A DNA stretch of 64,000 nt from Sphagnum compactum. Its lineage: Eukaryota > Bryophyta > Sphagnopsida > Sphagnales. Numbering within the stretch: the first letter of the stretch is position 1; every line of letters starts with the position of its first letter. Below are positions 24,011 to 35,040 of this stretch, piece after piece. The translations under genes were made by a program, and so were the position numbers. The notes below the pieces were generated by a model that did no database searches, was not told where the DNA came from, and saw only the letters and a list, made by a program, of their open reading frames with translations. The stretch is from contig OZ234502.1 in the NCBI GenBank assembly GCA_965153455.1, forward strand, positions 3,451,267 to 3,515,266. The letters are read 5' to 3'.

Positions 24011-27000
24011 TTGTTGTTACACCGTCGTTTTCTTCTTTTCAAACACAAAAAAAAAACCAAAAAAAAAAAAAAAAAGGAGGGAGATTACCTTCAAACTTTC
24101 GTTCTGTTATTTCAAGTGTTTTGTCCTGGCTGCCACTTCTACCCTCTTGCTTCTGGCTGTCACTTTTGCCCTCCCGCTTCTAGCTCCTAATTCTACCGTC
24201 CCTCTTTTGCCCTCTTGCTTCAAGCTCTCTTAAGCTCTGACAATGGAGTGAGCGCAAAATGAGGTGAGGTAGGTAGGAGGCAAAAACTTTGGGGCAAAGA
24301 AGAGGCTAAAAAAACCAAAAACCTTTGGTAGGGGAGGATGTGTTTTTGGTTCATCCCCAAAATGGCTTGAACGGCCTCATCCTAAATTAATGCACTGGTG
24401 GCTGCTGGTTCACTCCAGCCAGAGTTGGGACATTCCTGTGGGGCTAGAATTTTTTACCACCTTGTCATAAAGGCCCTTATTCCAGCAATGCCCCCACCCT
24501 GGAGACTTACCCTACACGTAATAGCCGAGGCCGACAAACCTATAATGGTCGCTGCACAATGTGAAACATGTGGAATTAAAAGTAACGATTTTTTAATATT
24601 TAAATTTGGACACAAAGTAACAAATTTCAACCAATGCGTTGTTGAACAGAATAATGGGAAAAATATTTGATTTGTCCACCTCCATGTGGTGATGGCGCAC
24701 TCCAAGTCTGTACCATATTTGAAATAACGAATTTTAATAGATAGTAGAAATGAAGGAACATTTTGAGCCCTCTTTCATGTGGCGATGGACAACGAGGGTG
24801 AACTAGCACCCACGTTTGTACCTTTATATTTTTGAATGAGGCCTCTTAGTGGCCATATTAAATTCAAAAAATGTTAGATTTTGAACCAAGAAACCCTGAT
24901 TTAGTCTAAGCATGGATATTTGTATTATTTAAAAATAATTTAAATGAATTTTGTGATTTTACCATGGTACCAAGGTGGGTGCGAGTTCACCAAAGGCATG
25001 ACGATGGGCTCACTTAACCCCTAAATGTTAAAGAAAGACAAAATAACACCAAAAAGTGGACCAAATTAGTCTGCCTTGACGTTTGGGGGTTAAGAAAAGA
25101 TTATTTTATCTAAAGATAGGCGATATCCTCTTTTACCACACACATGCAACCAGATTTGAATTTGAGAAGGAGTCAATTTCCTTGCTTGGAAGAATGATCA
25201 AAGGAGGTCCTGTTGGTGCATTCCATTGACAGAATGTCTTCCATCCCCAAAAAACAATGTGTTGGGTCTGGTCCAACAAGGGAGGGGCAATCCATGAAAT
25301 GAGACACTTGATAGCCCAAAGAGCTTGAGCCCAATATTTCCGAATTGCCCTAGGCAATAAACATAGTTAATCCCAATAAATTTCTTAGTGCCCTTATTGG
25401 TAGTGGAATTACATGTTACATTGCGAAAACATTTTCTTAATCTTTAGTTTACCATGGTCATCTTTTTATAAAGGGGGCTTTGCAAATGAGCCTAACATTA
25501 GCCCTCAACAACATGTGTCAAATGCATATATGATTGTGGTGGAAGGGCTGTTGCATATCCTCTTTGTGATAACCCAACAAGCATCGTTGTGATGAATCGA
25601 TCACGGAAATCAATTCTTTGCTTCTTAATTTTAATAATTTGTAATTTTGGATGTTGATGTAGTTGAAAATCTTTGATGCTTTTTTTAAACTCAACATAAT
25701 TTTGGTCTTTTCTAATGTTGACGAGACTTTTAAACTTTGCAAATTCATACATTTCATGCAATCAATGACACTTTGGTTTTATTAAATCCTATTGATCATA
25801 ACACAATCACTATTCCTCAATTTGATGATCCTTTTAGGAATGGTTTTGACGAATTTTTAATTGTGACAAACATCACGACATGAAGCTTTGGAATTTTTCG
25901 ATTCCACTGTAAATGCTAACGAGGACACTAGTGCGCAAAACATGAACATTGGGGAGACTCCATAATATAACGTTGTTGGGGATGAAGATCTATTTCTTCT
26001 AATAAACGATGAAGAGCTTAAATTTTAATGAAGGTGGAAGGAATAGGTGTGAAGCCTCTAATTGGCAATTTTTAACATGTTTCAAACAATGATAGGCTAT
26101 AGTATCTTTCCACCATCTATTGAATTGCAAGATTTTCCATTCATAGTTTTGGTGAAGGTTTGGCTCCCTTGATAATAGTTTTGAAGAAAATGATTCGCAA
26201 TTATTACCTTAGTGTTAGTCATGGACACATGATTCATGCTTGTGGTTGTTTGATTCATTGTGCTCAAATATAAATGGACATGTGATTTCATAAAAATTTG
26301 TGGTACCAATTGTCAATAGCACTTATTATTAGTTATATCGATTAGTTTGAGGCAAATTTCTTTTCTATTTCTTGATGTTGTATTATTAACAAGTATCTCG
26401 AGAAAGATTTAACATTAAATGGCAACAAGTTAGGTATGGCACAATTTGTTTTGTTTTAAATGTATGAGATCAAGTTTGAGATATTGAACATTGTGGGGAA
26501 ACAAATTGGGAATTTTAAGAACATGTTGAGAATGGCATTGCAATTATTAATAACATGTGAGAAATAGATTGGGAACATGATGGGAACTTGATGGGAACAT
26601 CAAATCCATTGAAAATGAAATGTCACACCTCCCCCCCCCCTCCACAATGGAAAACTAGTTTTGTTGCCCCATGGGGGATTCTAATTCAAATAAATCTTTC
26701 ATTTATAACATTACAAATGATGAATTTCATTGTAATCAATATGAAAATTGAACTTAGGTTTCATGTTGTTCTATAGTATTAGTGATAATCAATTGATAAT
26801 GATTTGAATTTCTCAAATTTTTGTACATTTTAATTGATTTTCACAAAATTGTCAAAGATCTATCACTTTGAATTTCTTAGGGCCACTTTAGATGAGGGTC
26901 CAAGGTTCAAGGTCAAATGAAATAGAACAATCTTGTTGGTTGGGAGCCATAAATTGGACCTATCACCTTTACATAAGGGTCGGAGACCAAAAAGCGACCA

Positions 27001-27615
27001 CACACAAGATTAAATTTTATTACAACATGATGTGCATCAAAATCTCAATGAGAAATACATCTTAAAAACAAAAAGTATCCTTGTCCCATCAAGTATATTG
27101 AAAATGTTGAGTAGTTGAACACATATTAGGTGAAGGCACCCAAAATTGTTAGAATAAGGAGTTTGCCACTAAAGTATATATATATATATATATATATAGA
27201 AACTAATTTTCCATTAAATACACAATAGTGTCAAATTTATAGTAAGTGGAGCTATCATTTTTGGCCATTGTTATAATTAATTATAAATACTGTAGTAACC
27301 TAATTTAATTATGACCACAACTTATTTTGTGAACCATGCACTTGACATCCTAAATTCTTGTTGTCAAGATTTTAATGTGAATAAATAATGCTTTTAGAAA
27401 CAATTTTCATGTGCTAAAAGTGTTTAATGTAATTTTCTTAAATGCAAATAAACAATCATTAAAAAATTTGATTTTAAAGATAATTTCAAGATAGGAAAAT
27501 CAGAATCACAAGTGAATATAAGTTTAAGGTTGTTTTGCATCACATCCAAAAACATTTGTTGGATGAGTTTAAATTGTGTGACATGATTCCTCTTATAGTG
27601 CACATGTGTTTTCGA
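24011..27615. other. AT-rich spacer, partial foldback-element copy
   Basis: No gene recognised. 24,384-24,418 matches, in opposite orientation, the right inner arm of the foldback element at 17.4-17.6 kb. Near-identical phrases catgtggtgatggc and catgtggcgatgga lie at about 24,682 and 24,777. Short open frames at 25.1-26.3 kb have no recognisable domain. A (TA)n tract lies at about 27,174-27,199 and a C run at 26,629-26,640. Confidence 0.5.
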
Positions 27616-27619
27616 AATG

Positions 27620-28100
27620 AACTAAAAAATTGTTTCATCCACATCCATCCATAGAATATTATTTCAAGCATTAGCAAAGGCATGAATAATATTCAATTTT
27701 CAACAATTTTTAGAATAATGTTTCAACCTTTTTAAAAGCTTGATCAATATTCAATAAATATATGTCTTTAAAATTTGCCAAAAAATTGTTTCAACCATAT
27801 CCATCCACATAATATTGTTTCAAACATTGGCCAGGTTTGATCAATATTCACCTTTCAACAATTTTCAAAATAACTTTCAACCTTTTCAAAAGCTTGATCA
27901 TTATTGAGTGAATTTGTGTCTTCAAAATCCACTTGAAAATTGTTTCAACCACATCCAATAGAATATTGTTTCAAGTATCAATAAGGCTTGATGAATATTT
28001 GATTTTCAACAAATTTTTGAATAGTGTTTCAATTTTTTGAAAATTTGATCACTATTCAAACAACTATGCCCTTAAAATTGACCAAAATATTATTTCAACC
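27620..28100. repeat. About 153-bp degenerate tandem repeat
   Basis: The phrase attgtttcaacc(a)catcca recurs with tgtttc at 27631, 27788 and 27941 and a diverged tatttc at 28091 (spacing 157, 153, 150). Within each unit come aatattgtttcaa, a gcttgatnaatattcaa block and tttcaacaatttt. Three full units are visible. Confidence 0.8.
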
Positions 28101-29408
28101 CTAATGAGACTTCATTAATAAAGACATCACATTCAAAATTAAGAAGTTAATTGTTTCAAAACAAAAAAAATCTAGAAAAATGTTATGCCATTCTGGATGC
28201 CAATGGCATTTTTTAATGTGCAATGCAAGATTTCATGAAGTTTGAACATAAAGACCCCACCATTGAAAGTTTTGAATTTCTAAACATATTTGAGAAGGCA
28301 AAAAATGTCCCTTCTCCACCAACTACTCCTCCCAAATATGTATGAGACTCAAAACCAAGCATCAAATTTATCACTTCCATCATCTTGCACTTCATACACA
28401 CCATGAGTTCCTCCAACTCTTCATAAAAAATATTTGTTTCTACATCTACATCCAAGTTGTCCAAAATAATTCTAACAAAAAATGTTCCATGGAGCTTGCA
28501 ACATGTGGAAATAATGAAATGCAAAACATCTCAAGGAACTAATGCCCATAGCTTTGATAATTAGAGACAAGACTTTCATTGCAACTTTAAAAATTGCTCA
28601 AGATCTTGAAAAAGGGACAAGGCTTTTCAATGCCATAGTTTGTCAACAATAACATAGTTCAATGACGCTCCAAATGTAACTCCATTTTGGAACAACAAAG
28701 CTCAACAACAAACCCGACAACTCTTAGTTCCTCTTGTACATGCATGTTGAAAAGCAAAATTCAACTTGTAGGTTTACTAAACAAAAGGACAAAATGGATA
28801 AGAAACATGCACCTAAGCAAGTCTTATGTTATTTTAAAGATTTGGGGTGAGATGTTCCTAGTGTTACCAACCATAGATGTGTTTCCTCTGGTGTGTTGCA
28901 TTAATGTGGCAAGACACCATAACAACATATCCCCTTAGCAATTCTAGTATTCAAGGTTCCTTTCCATCATGATCCACTAGAAGAAAGGCAATGGCTAAAG
29001 ACTTGATATTAGATTGTTAGGGAAATATATACCTATGACAACAAAATAAGTCTAGCGAATGGACAATTTAAGGTTTGGGGTTTTTTCTTTTTTTGAATGT
29101 ACTTGATTTGAGCTTTTAGCCTTTGTATATGAAGAAGAACGATATAAAAAGCCAATAGGTTAAAAGTGATGTGTGGTTTCCTTGATTAATTATCTTTGTT
29201 TGTGGTTGGTGGTGTGATTCTAGTTGTTGATTGAGTAGGGTTTTGATTAATGCATAAGCATTGCAAAATGGGGCCAAAGTGTTTGTGGAGTGTGATTTGC
29301 TTGGTTGGAATGGAAGGCTAGGAGAACTTTGATGGAAATATGATTATGCTTTTTGCAAAAAGGTTGGCAAAAGCCTTGATATAGTCTTCAGATATATTGA
29401 TTGGTCTA
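28101..29408. other. AT-rich spacer
   Basis: No gene is recognised. The open frames 28213-28524 (minus) and 28687-28938 (plus) have no domain, homolog or splice context that I know. Confidence 0.45.
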
Positions 29409-29522
29409 GGTGGTTTGCTATTAGTAATTTCCAACCATTTCAGTTTCATGTTTCTGGCTGCTCTGGGTGGTTTGCTATTAGTAATTTCCAACAATTTCAG
29501 TTTCATGTTTCTGGCTGCTCTG
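29409..29522. repeat. 57-bp tandem duplication
   Basis: 29,409-29,465 and 29,466-29,522 are the same 57-bp unit with a single visible substitution (ccaacc versus ccaaca). This high identity indicates a recent duplication. It lies about 200 bp upstream of the LINE. Confidence 0.93.
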
Positions 29523-29727
29523 CAATGACTCAATTGGGTTATGTTCTTTAGTCTATACATACAATGTGATGCGCTTCGAAAATTGTTTTTTTTTGTTAAT
29601 CCAGTTTTCCTAAGGAAAAAAATGATTTGAAATTAATTTGCCTTTCCTGTGTTCTAAAGGGACATCATAGGAATGCCATTACCCATTTTGCTTTTAAATA
29701 TGGCAACCACAGAGAGAGCCTGGATAG

Positions 29728-31674
29728 GTGGTCTTGAACTTGTCACACCCTTTTGCAGGTGATGCTTGCAGCACACTAAACTATGACATAACCTTAGATG
29801 AAATTGCGCAAGTGATGAGGAGACTCAAACGTAACAAGTTTGCTGGCTTAGATGGCATCAAAGCAGAGTTTCTACTTGATGCTGGTGATATGTTGCATGT
29901 ACCACTACAGATTGTATTCAACAAGTTGTTGCAACAAGGTTATTCAGCAAGCTTGTCTACTAGAGTCATTCATGCATTGCACAAGGGTGGTGATGCCTTT
30001 GAAAACTACAAGGGAATCACAGTGGGCCCTGTATTAGCTAAGGTGTTTGCCATGATTCTTGAGGCACGGTTGAGCAGCTGGGCAGAAAAGAGGGGCCTAC
30101 GTGCCAGGGGACAGGCTGGTTTTAGGAAAGATTTCCGCACCACGGATAACCTGTACATTTTGCGAACGCTCATTGAACAGAGCATTCACAAACGCAAAAA
30201 GGTATACTGCTGTTTTGTGGACTTCCGCAAAGCTTTTGATACAGTGCCCCGTGATCTGCTATGGCAAGTGCTAGATGAGATGGGAATTGTGGGTCGCTTC
30301 ATGCAGTGTCTACAGAGCATGTATAGCCAGGATAGCGTCAGAGTTATGCATCCAACAGAAGGGCTATCAGCCCGGTTCCCATGTGGCATTGGGGTCAAAC
30401 AAGGCTGTCCACTGAGTCCACTGCTTTTTGGATTTTACCTTGATGGACTTGAGAAACATCTAGATGCACTTGAGGGCGACAGCCCGCCACAGCTGGCAGA
30501 CATAATAGTCAAATTACTGCTGTATGCCGATGATCTGGCATTGATGTCAGAAACCCCACAAGGGTTGCAGAAACAAATAAATGCTTTGTCTGAGTTTTGT
30601 GTTGACCGACAATTGGTCATCAATGTGAGCAAGACCAAGGTGGTGGTGTTTGTGAAACATCGCAGTGTAGCGCCAGAGTTCACATACAGAGGGACAACCA
30701 TTGAGCGGGTTCAATCTTTCAGATACTTGGGCTTAGAGTTACATAGTACAAAAGGCATGGCAATAGCCATAGCCAAATTGACTGCTGCTGGGAAGAAGGC
30801 ACTGTTTGCATTACGCCGCAGATGCAATGATCTGAGCATAACAGATCCAGAAGTAATGTGTCAGTTGTTCGACTCACTGGTATGCCCAGTACTAAGCTAT
30901 GCATGCGAGGTGTGGACAGGTTGTACAGGGGCGAAAGGGTTGCAACAAGCAGAACAAGTACATAGAATGTTCCTGAGAGGAATATTAGGGGTCAATAAAA
31001 CAACAAGCACTTTTGTTGTGTTGGGGGAGTTTGGAAGGTATCCATTAGAATATTTCTGGTGGCAACAAATTCTCAAGTATTATGATAGGCTACGGAAATC
31101 CACAGCAGATCGTCTGTTGTACTGTGCCTACCAGACCCAGATCCAGATGCTCAGCATGCTTAATGATAACCAACAATGTTGGCTCCGGAACGTGCAGTTG
31201 TGGCTTAAAGACCAAGGTGTTGAGGTTCTCTATGCTAATATCAAGTGTGCTATAGCAAGTGCACAGGCTTCTTACCTAGAATCTACTTATGGTGAACAGG
31301 CCAGAACCAAAAGTAGCAGATTACGTACATACCAGCTGATGAACACAAGCTGTACAACAGAATCTGGATATTCATATGCACATCAGAGGTATTTGCAAGT
31401 GATCACAAATGTTCAGCTCAGGCAATCTTTGTCAAGGTTCAGATGTTCAAACCATCGTTTGGAGGTAGAGTGTGGCAGGCATGCAAAGCCTGAGAGTGTC
31501 CTGAGGAGAGATAGGATTTGTCGTCTATGTTCCCTAGGAGCTGTTGAGGATGAAGACCACTTGTTGTTAGTGTGCCCAGCTCACCATGACATTCGTTGCA
31601 AGTTTAGTCAACAGTTAGGGAAACAATTAACACCGTGCAGCTTACTTCCTGAATTGATGCATTCGGCTAATTAG
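29728..31674 (+). CDS. LINE reverse transcriptase, N-terminally truncated
   Basis: Open for 648 codons but begins with no ATG (the first Met codon is about 29 residues in), so it is a truncated frame rather than a complete gene. In order: RNKFAGLDGIKAEF, FVDFRKAFDTVPRDLLW (catalytic D165), GVKQGCPLSPLLFGFYLD, LLYADDLALM (YADD at 266-269, the catalytic aspartates), a thumb/connection region, and a C-terminal zinc-binding motif with C598, C601, H611 and C616 in CRLC...HLLLVCP, of the zf-RVT kind. No stop or frameshift interrupts it, so the insertion is younger than the other transposon relics here. It would copy its own RNA at target sites if a full-length relative supplied endonuclease. Confidence 0.85.
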   Translation: MVLNLSHPFAGDACSTLNYDITLDEIAQVMRRLKRNKFAGLDGIKAEFLLDAGDMLHVPLQIVFNKLLQQGYSASLSTRVIHALHKGGDAFENYKGITVGPVLAKVFAMILEARLSSWAEKRGLRARGQAGFRKDFRTTDNLYILRTLIEQSIHKRKKVYCCFVDFRKAFDTVPRDLLWQVLDEMGIVGRFMQCLQSMYSQDSVRVMHPTEGLSARFPCGIGVKQGCPLSPLLFGFYLDGLEKHLDALEGDSPPQLADIIVKLLLYADDLALMSETPQGLQKQINALSEFCVDRQLVINVSKTKVVVFVKHRSVAPEFTYRGTTIERVQSFRYLGLELHSTKGMAIAIAKLTAAGKKALFALRRRCNDLSITDPEVMCQLFDSLVCPVLSYACEVWTGCTGAKGLQQAEQVHRMFLRGILGVNKTTSTFVVLGEFGRYPLEYFWWQQILKYYDRLRKSTADRLLYCAYQTQIQMLSMLNDNQQCWLRNVQLWLKDQGVEVLYANIKCAIASAQASYLESTYGEQARTKSSRLRTYQLMNTSCTTESGYSYAHQRYLQVITNVQLRQSLSRFRCSNHRLEVECGRHAKPESVLRRDRICRLCSLGAVEDEDHLLLVCPAHHDIRCKFSQQLGKQLTPCSLLPELMHSAN

Positions 31675-31812
31675 AAAGCGGTAGCTTTGTACTTAGTTTC
31701 TTGCCTAGACAACATGAGTGTTTTGCTCAAGTCAACTATGTAATTGTCGTCAAATGGATCTCTCTGGTCCGGGTATTGACGTTAAATTAAAAGAAAGAAA
31801 GATAGATAGCCT
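29735..31812 (+). mobile_element. 5'-truncated LINE (non-LTR retrotransposon)
   Basis: The unit holds one long reverse-transcriptase frame and a 3' tail ending in simple-repeat sequence (aaagaaagaaagatagatag, about 31,790-31,810), as many LINEs do. The expected apurinic endonuclease domain upstream of the reverse transcriptase is absent: sequence left of 29,735 is ordinary spacer. This is the usual result of incomplete reverse transcription. Exact ends and target-site duplication were not resolved. Confidence 0.75.
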
Positions 31813-33125
31813 TCCCCCTGCTTTTAATGGCAAATTCACTTATAGACAAGTTCAAAAAGTTCCAACCAAACTACCGAACAAGCAGGAAGCCAATAATTAG
31901 AACAACCCTAACTAGAAGAAGCAAGCTTCTTTTTTGTTGTTGTTGTTATTGTTGTTGACTTTCTTGCTGTTGTTTTTGGTAGATTTTCTGCATGTGGTAA
32001 TAAGCCCCACCCTAAGGCTCTTTCACTATTTGAGAACCATGGTTATATTAAAATCAATTTTCAATTCAATTTTCAATTGTTGAGAACCATGGTTATGAAA
32101 CTAAAGAACCATAAACCATCTTTGCTATTTGTGTGTGTGTATAAATGACAATTAGAGATGTAAAGCCAAAAACTAGTAAAGGTGTAAAATACTGGAGGTC
32201 CATGCCACCATAATTACATAAATTTTATTTAGTTTTTAAAATAATTGCATTTCAGGTTACCACTTTTATAGTTTATACATAACAATTTGTATGTTAAAAT
32301 CCTTAGCATAAGATTAGAGACGCAATTGACCCAAAATTACACATGAATCAAATTAAATGTCATACATCACAATGAAGTAGAACTTTGAAATAAGTGGAGT
32401 ATCAATTCATTTGCCTCCCCGTCATACCTATTGTAAAGCTTTAAGTACAAATTAATCTTTCAAACTAGTTTTAAGTTAGTGGGTATTTCATACAAGTCTC
32501 TTTGAAGGTCACCTATCTCTCTCTCCATAAGGTCCAAGCTACTTTTAGTTTTTATTTTTATTTTTTTGGGGGAAGCAATTGGAGGAAAGCCAATGCATTA
32601 AAACTTGGGGCCAACTTTGAGCATTTTTGGCTTGTTGTTTGGGCCCAAGTTACTAATAAATGCAAGAACATTGACATCAGGATATTAATAAATGCTGGAA
32701 CATTGGCCCCAAGGGTTGCAAATTGGCTTCCCAAATTCCATGATGGTATCCTTGTTTTCAGCCTTGGGGCCAATACAAGGCCATAAAGTTCAGCCTTTAT
32801 TAGCAAATTGGGGCAGATTGAAAAGTTTTTTTCTATTTCAGCCCTTGACTCCTAGTGCAAAGCACTTGGGGCTGAATTCAACTTTTGCACCAATAGGAAT
32901 GCTTGATTTGAGTTGAACATTGGCCTTGGCTCCTAGTGTAAGGTGGGCCTTAATCACATGCCAAAAGTAATTCTCCATGAACCTCTTCCCCCATCTTTCT
33001 TTCTCCGCACTCCACCTCACCAAACACTTAAATTTTTTCATCACAAAAACACCTTGTGGGTGAATTCCACATATTTGTGCATGCGAGATTTGCATAGTGC
33101 AACAACCGTGCAAATCCATGTGGGG
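31813..33125. other. Spacer with dispersed repeats
   Basis: No gene. The phrase tgagaaccatggttat is repeated at about 32,033 and 32,085. 32,616-32,660 is a dispersed repeat also found at 44,675-44,720. Between 32.6 and 32.95 kb several copies of ttggggcc and its complement ggccccaa, plus ctcctagtg, suggest a palindrome-rich decayed element. Confidence 0.5.
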
Positions 33126-33475
33126 ACACAACCGCAAGAGAAAAGGTTGTGAGAAAATGTTGTGTCCCAACCTTAAGTAATTGTCCAAATACACATGGAC
33201 ACACAACCGCAAAAGAAAAAGGTTGTGAGAAGATGTTGTGTTCCAACCTTAAGTAATTGTCCAAATACACATGGACACACAACCGCAAAAGAAAAGGTTG
33301 TGAGAAATTGTTGTGTCTCAACCTTAAGTAGTTTATTCTCCAAATACACATGGGCACACAACCCCAAAAGAAAATGTTGTGTTACAACCTTGCATATTGT
33401 GCAAAATACACACACACGGGACACAACCGCAAAAGAAAAAGTTGTGTCCCAACCTCAAGTATTGTGTTGGTCGGT
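33126..33475. repeat. 76-bp minisatellite, five copies, hairpin in each unit
   Basis: acacaaccgc/acacaacccc starts at 33126, 33201, 33277, 33356 and 33421 (spacing 75, 76, 79, 65). Most units contain CACAACC, about 12 bases, then GGTTGTG, a perfect 7-bp inverted repeat; the last two units are reduced. The repeated cysteine-rich peptides that appear in minus-strand frames only reflect the near-multiple-of-three period. Confidence 0.9.
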
Positions 33476-34036
33476 ACAAAAAGGCAAACTTTTGACACAA
33501 AATGGACCTGAAAACACTCCACATGGAGGTAGTGGTCCAACAATGTGGTGGTGGACCATAAACCTAATAACTCTCACACATAGGTACCAAAGACAGACAC
33601 CCAATAAAAAAATAAAATTATTGGAGCTTTAAAGGTTGCAACACCCACATGTAAATGCTCTTTAGGATGATTATTTGTGAAGAAGACCCTTTGTAGATGT
33701 GACAAATTCCCATAAGTCCAACTAATAACTAAACTAGAGTAGTTCAAGTACTTCAAATTGATTAATATTATTACTTTGGAAAGGGAACAAACTTGAATAG
33801 TTCTAATACTACTAACCCATTATAAAATTGTCATTTTTTAAAGCTTTGCATCTCCTTCTTGCTACTTTTTGTTTTAGCTTGAGGATTATTTTTTCTTAAA
33901 TAAAAAAAGATTTTATTATTATTTTTACGTAGGATTTTATCAGCACTTTTAGGTTGCAATTATTTGAGTCCTTCAAGTTTCTACCCGAAACAAATTTTAT
34001 GAAATACTTCGTTCGTTCAAGATGTGTTTGGAGATA

Positions 34037-34201
34037 GATGCCCAAACACTTTTTTTTTTATGCTGCCCATTACAGATGTTGGGTCTTATTATGCACATTT
34101 GAGACCTGTAATAGGTACTCGGTTATCTACTACAGGCCCAAACTGTGCGCAACAAGAGACCAAGTCGATAACGGGCAGCAACCAAAATGTATTTGGGCAT
34201 C
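34037..34201. mobile_element. 165-bp foldback (MITE-like) element
   Basis: The ends gatgcccaaacac (34,037 on) and gtatttgggcatc (to 34,201) are inverted copies, continuing inward through tgctgcccattac and gataacgggcagca. Interior segments with gacctgtaata and tactacaggccc also pair, so almost the whole unit forms one imperfect hairpin with a loop around 34,120. There is no coding capacity. Confidence 0.7.
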
Positions 34202-35040
34202 ATCCATCTTTTTGGTCAAATGGCAGATTCACAAAAGAAAAGAAAAGAAAAAAGTACTTATTAGGGTCCTTCCTGCAACTGTAACACCCTGGGTACCGAG
34301 AGTGCACCCAGAGCCGCCCGAACAGGACGGAGCTTCCGAGCATAACAACTGAGTACGTGACATCACTTGTACGGCTGAGATCGACCAAAAAATCAATGCT
34401 CGGCCGTGAAACACCCAGCGAAACATCCCCTTGCTGCAGCCTGAAGGGTGCATTTCTAACATTCCAATAATTCTTTTTTTTTTTTTTGGGGGAAAAGGGG
34501 GGGGGGGTGATGGGCCAATCAAAGTGACTCCTTCATTCCTTCCTTTCTTTCTTTCTTTCCCCAAAATAGATCAAAGAACATCCCTGCTGGAGAGAGATAA
34601 CAAAGAAACATCCCCGTGTCCGTTTGGTATGCGACATCATCATAATAAGGCGAGGAGGTCCCATAAAAGCCTGGCGTGCCACATTACGCCACACACGAGG
34701 TCCCCCAACTAACAAAGGAAATCTCTGCTCGGACACATTACGCAATGTGAGGTTCCCCCCGCCCCCTGCCAAATCACAAACAAAACAAAAATCTCCGCCG
34801 CAGTTGTTAACTAAAAAAGAAAGTGGCTCAGAAGTCGTTAAGTAATGAAAGTGTGAATTTCTTTTGGGGGCTAACTTAGTTGAAACATATGGAAAGCATA
34901 TATAAGCATATATATATATATGCTTAGGGTTAGGGCTTAGCTTATATATGCCTAGGGTTAGGGTTTAGGGTTTAGCATATATATATGCTTTTCGTATATA
35001 ATGTACATGGAAAGCATTATATAATGTCGCCAAAGAAGTC
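34202..35040. other. Spacer upstream of the ABCC gene, with telomere-type units
   Basis: 34,265-34,450 is less AT-rich but has no open frame with a domain. 34,508-34,533 matches 43,864-43,889 in inverted orientation (25 of 26 bases). 34,890-35,010 alternates agcatatatata palindromes with TTAGGG/TTTAGGG units (about 34,923-34,975), an interstitial telomere-like patch. Confidence 0.55.

Noticed and set aside
33028-33424. Minus-strand frames with repeated cysteine-rich peptides (CVFGQLLKVGTQH type)
   Set aside because: They are translations of the 76-bp minisatellite; other frames show repeats equally well, and there is no start, splice or domain context.
34923-34975. Chromosome end (telomere)
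   Set aside because: There are only a few TTAGGG/TTTAGGG units, followed by normal genic sequence on both sides.
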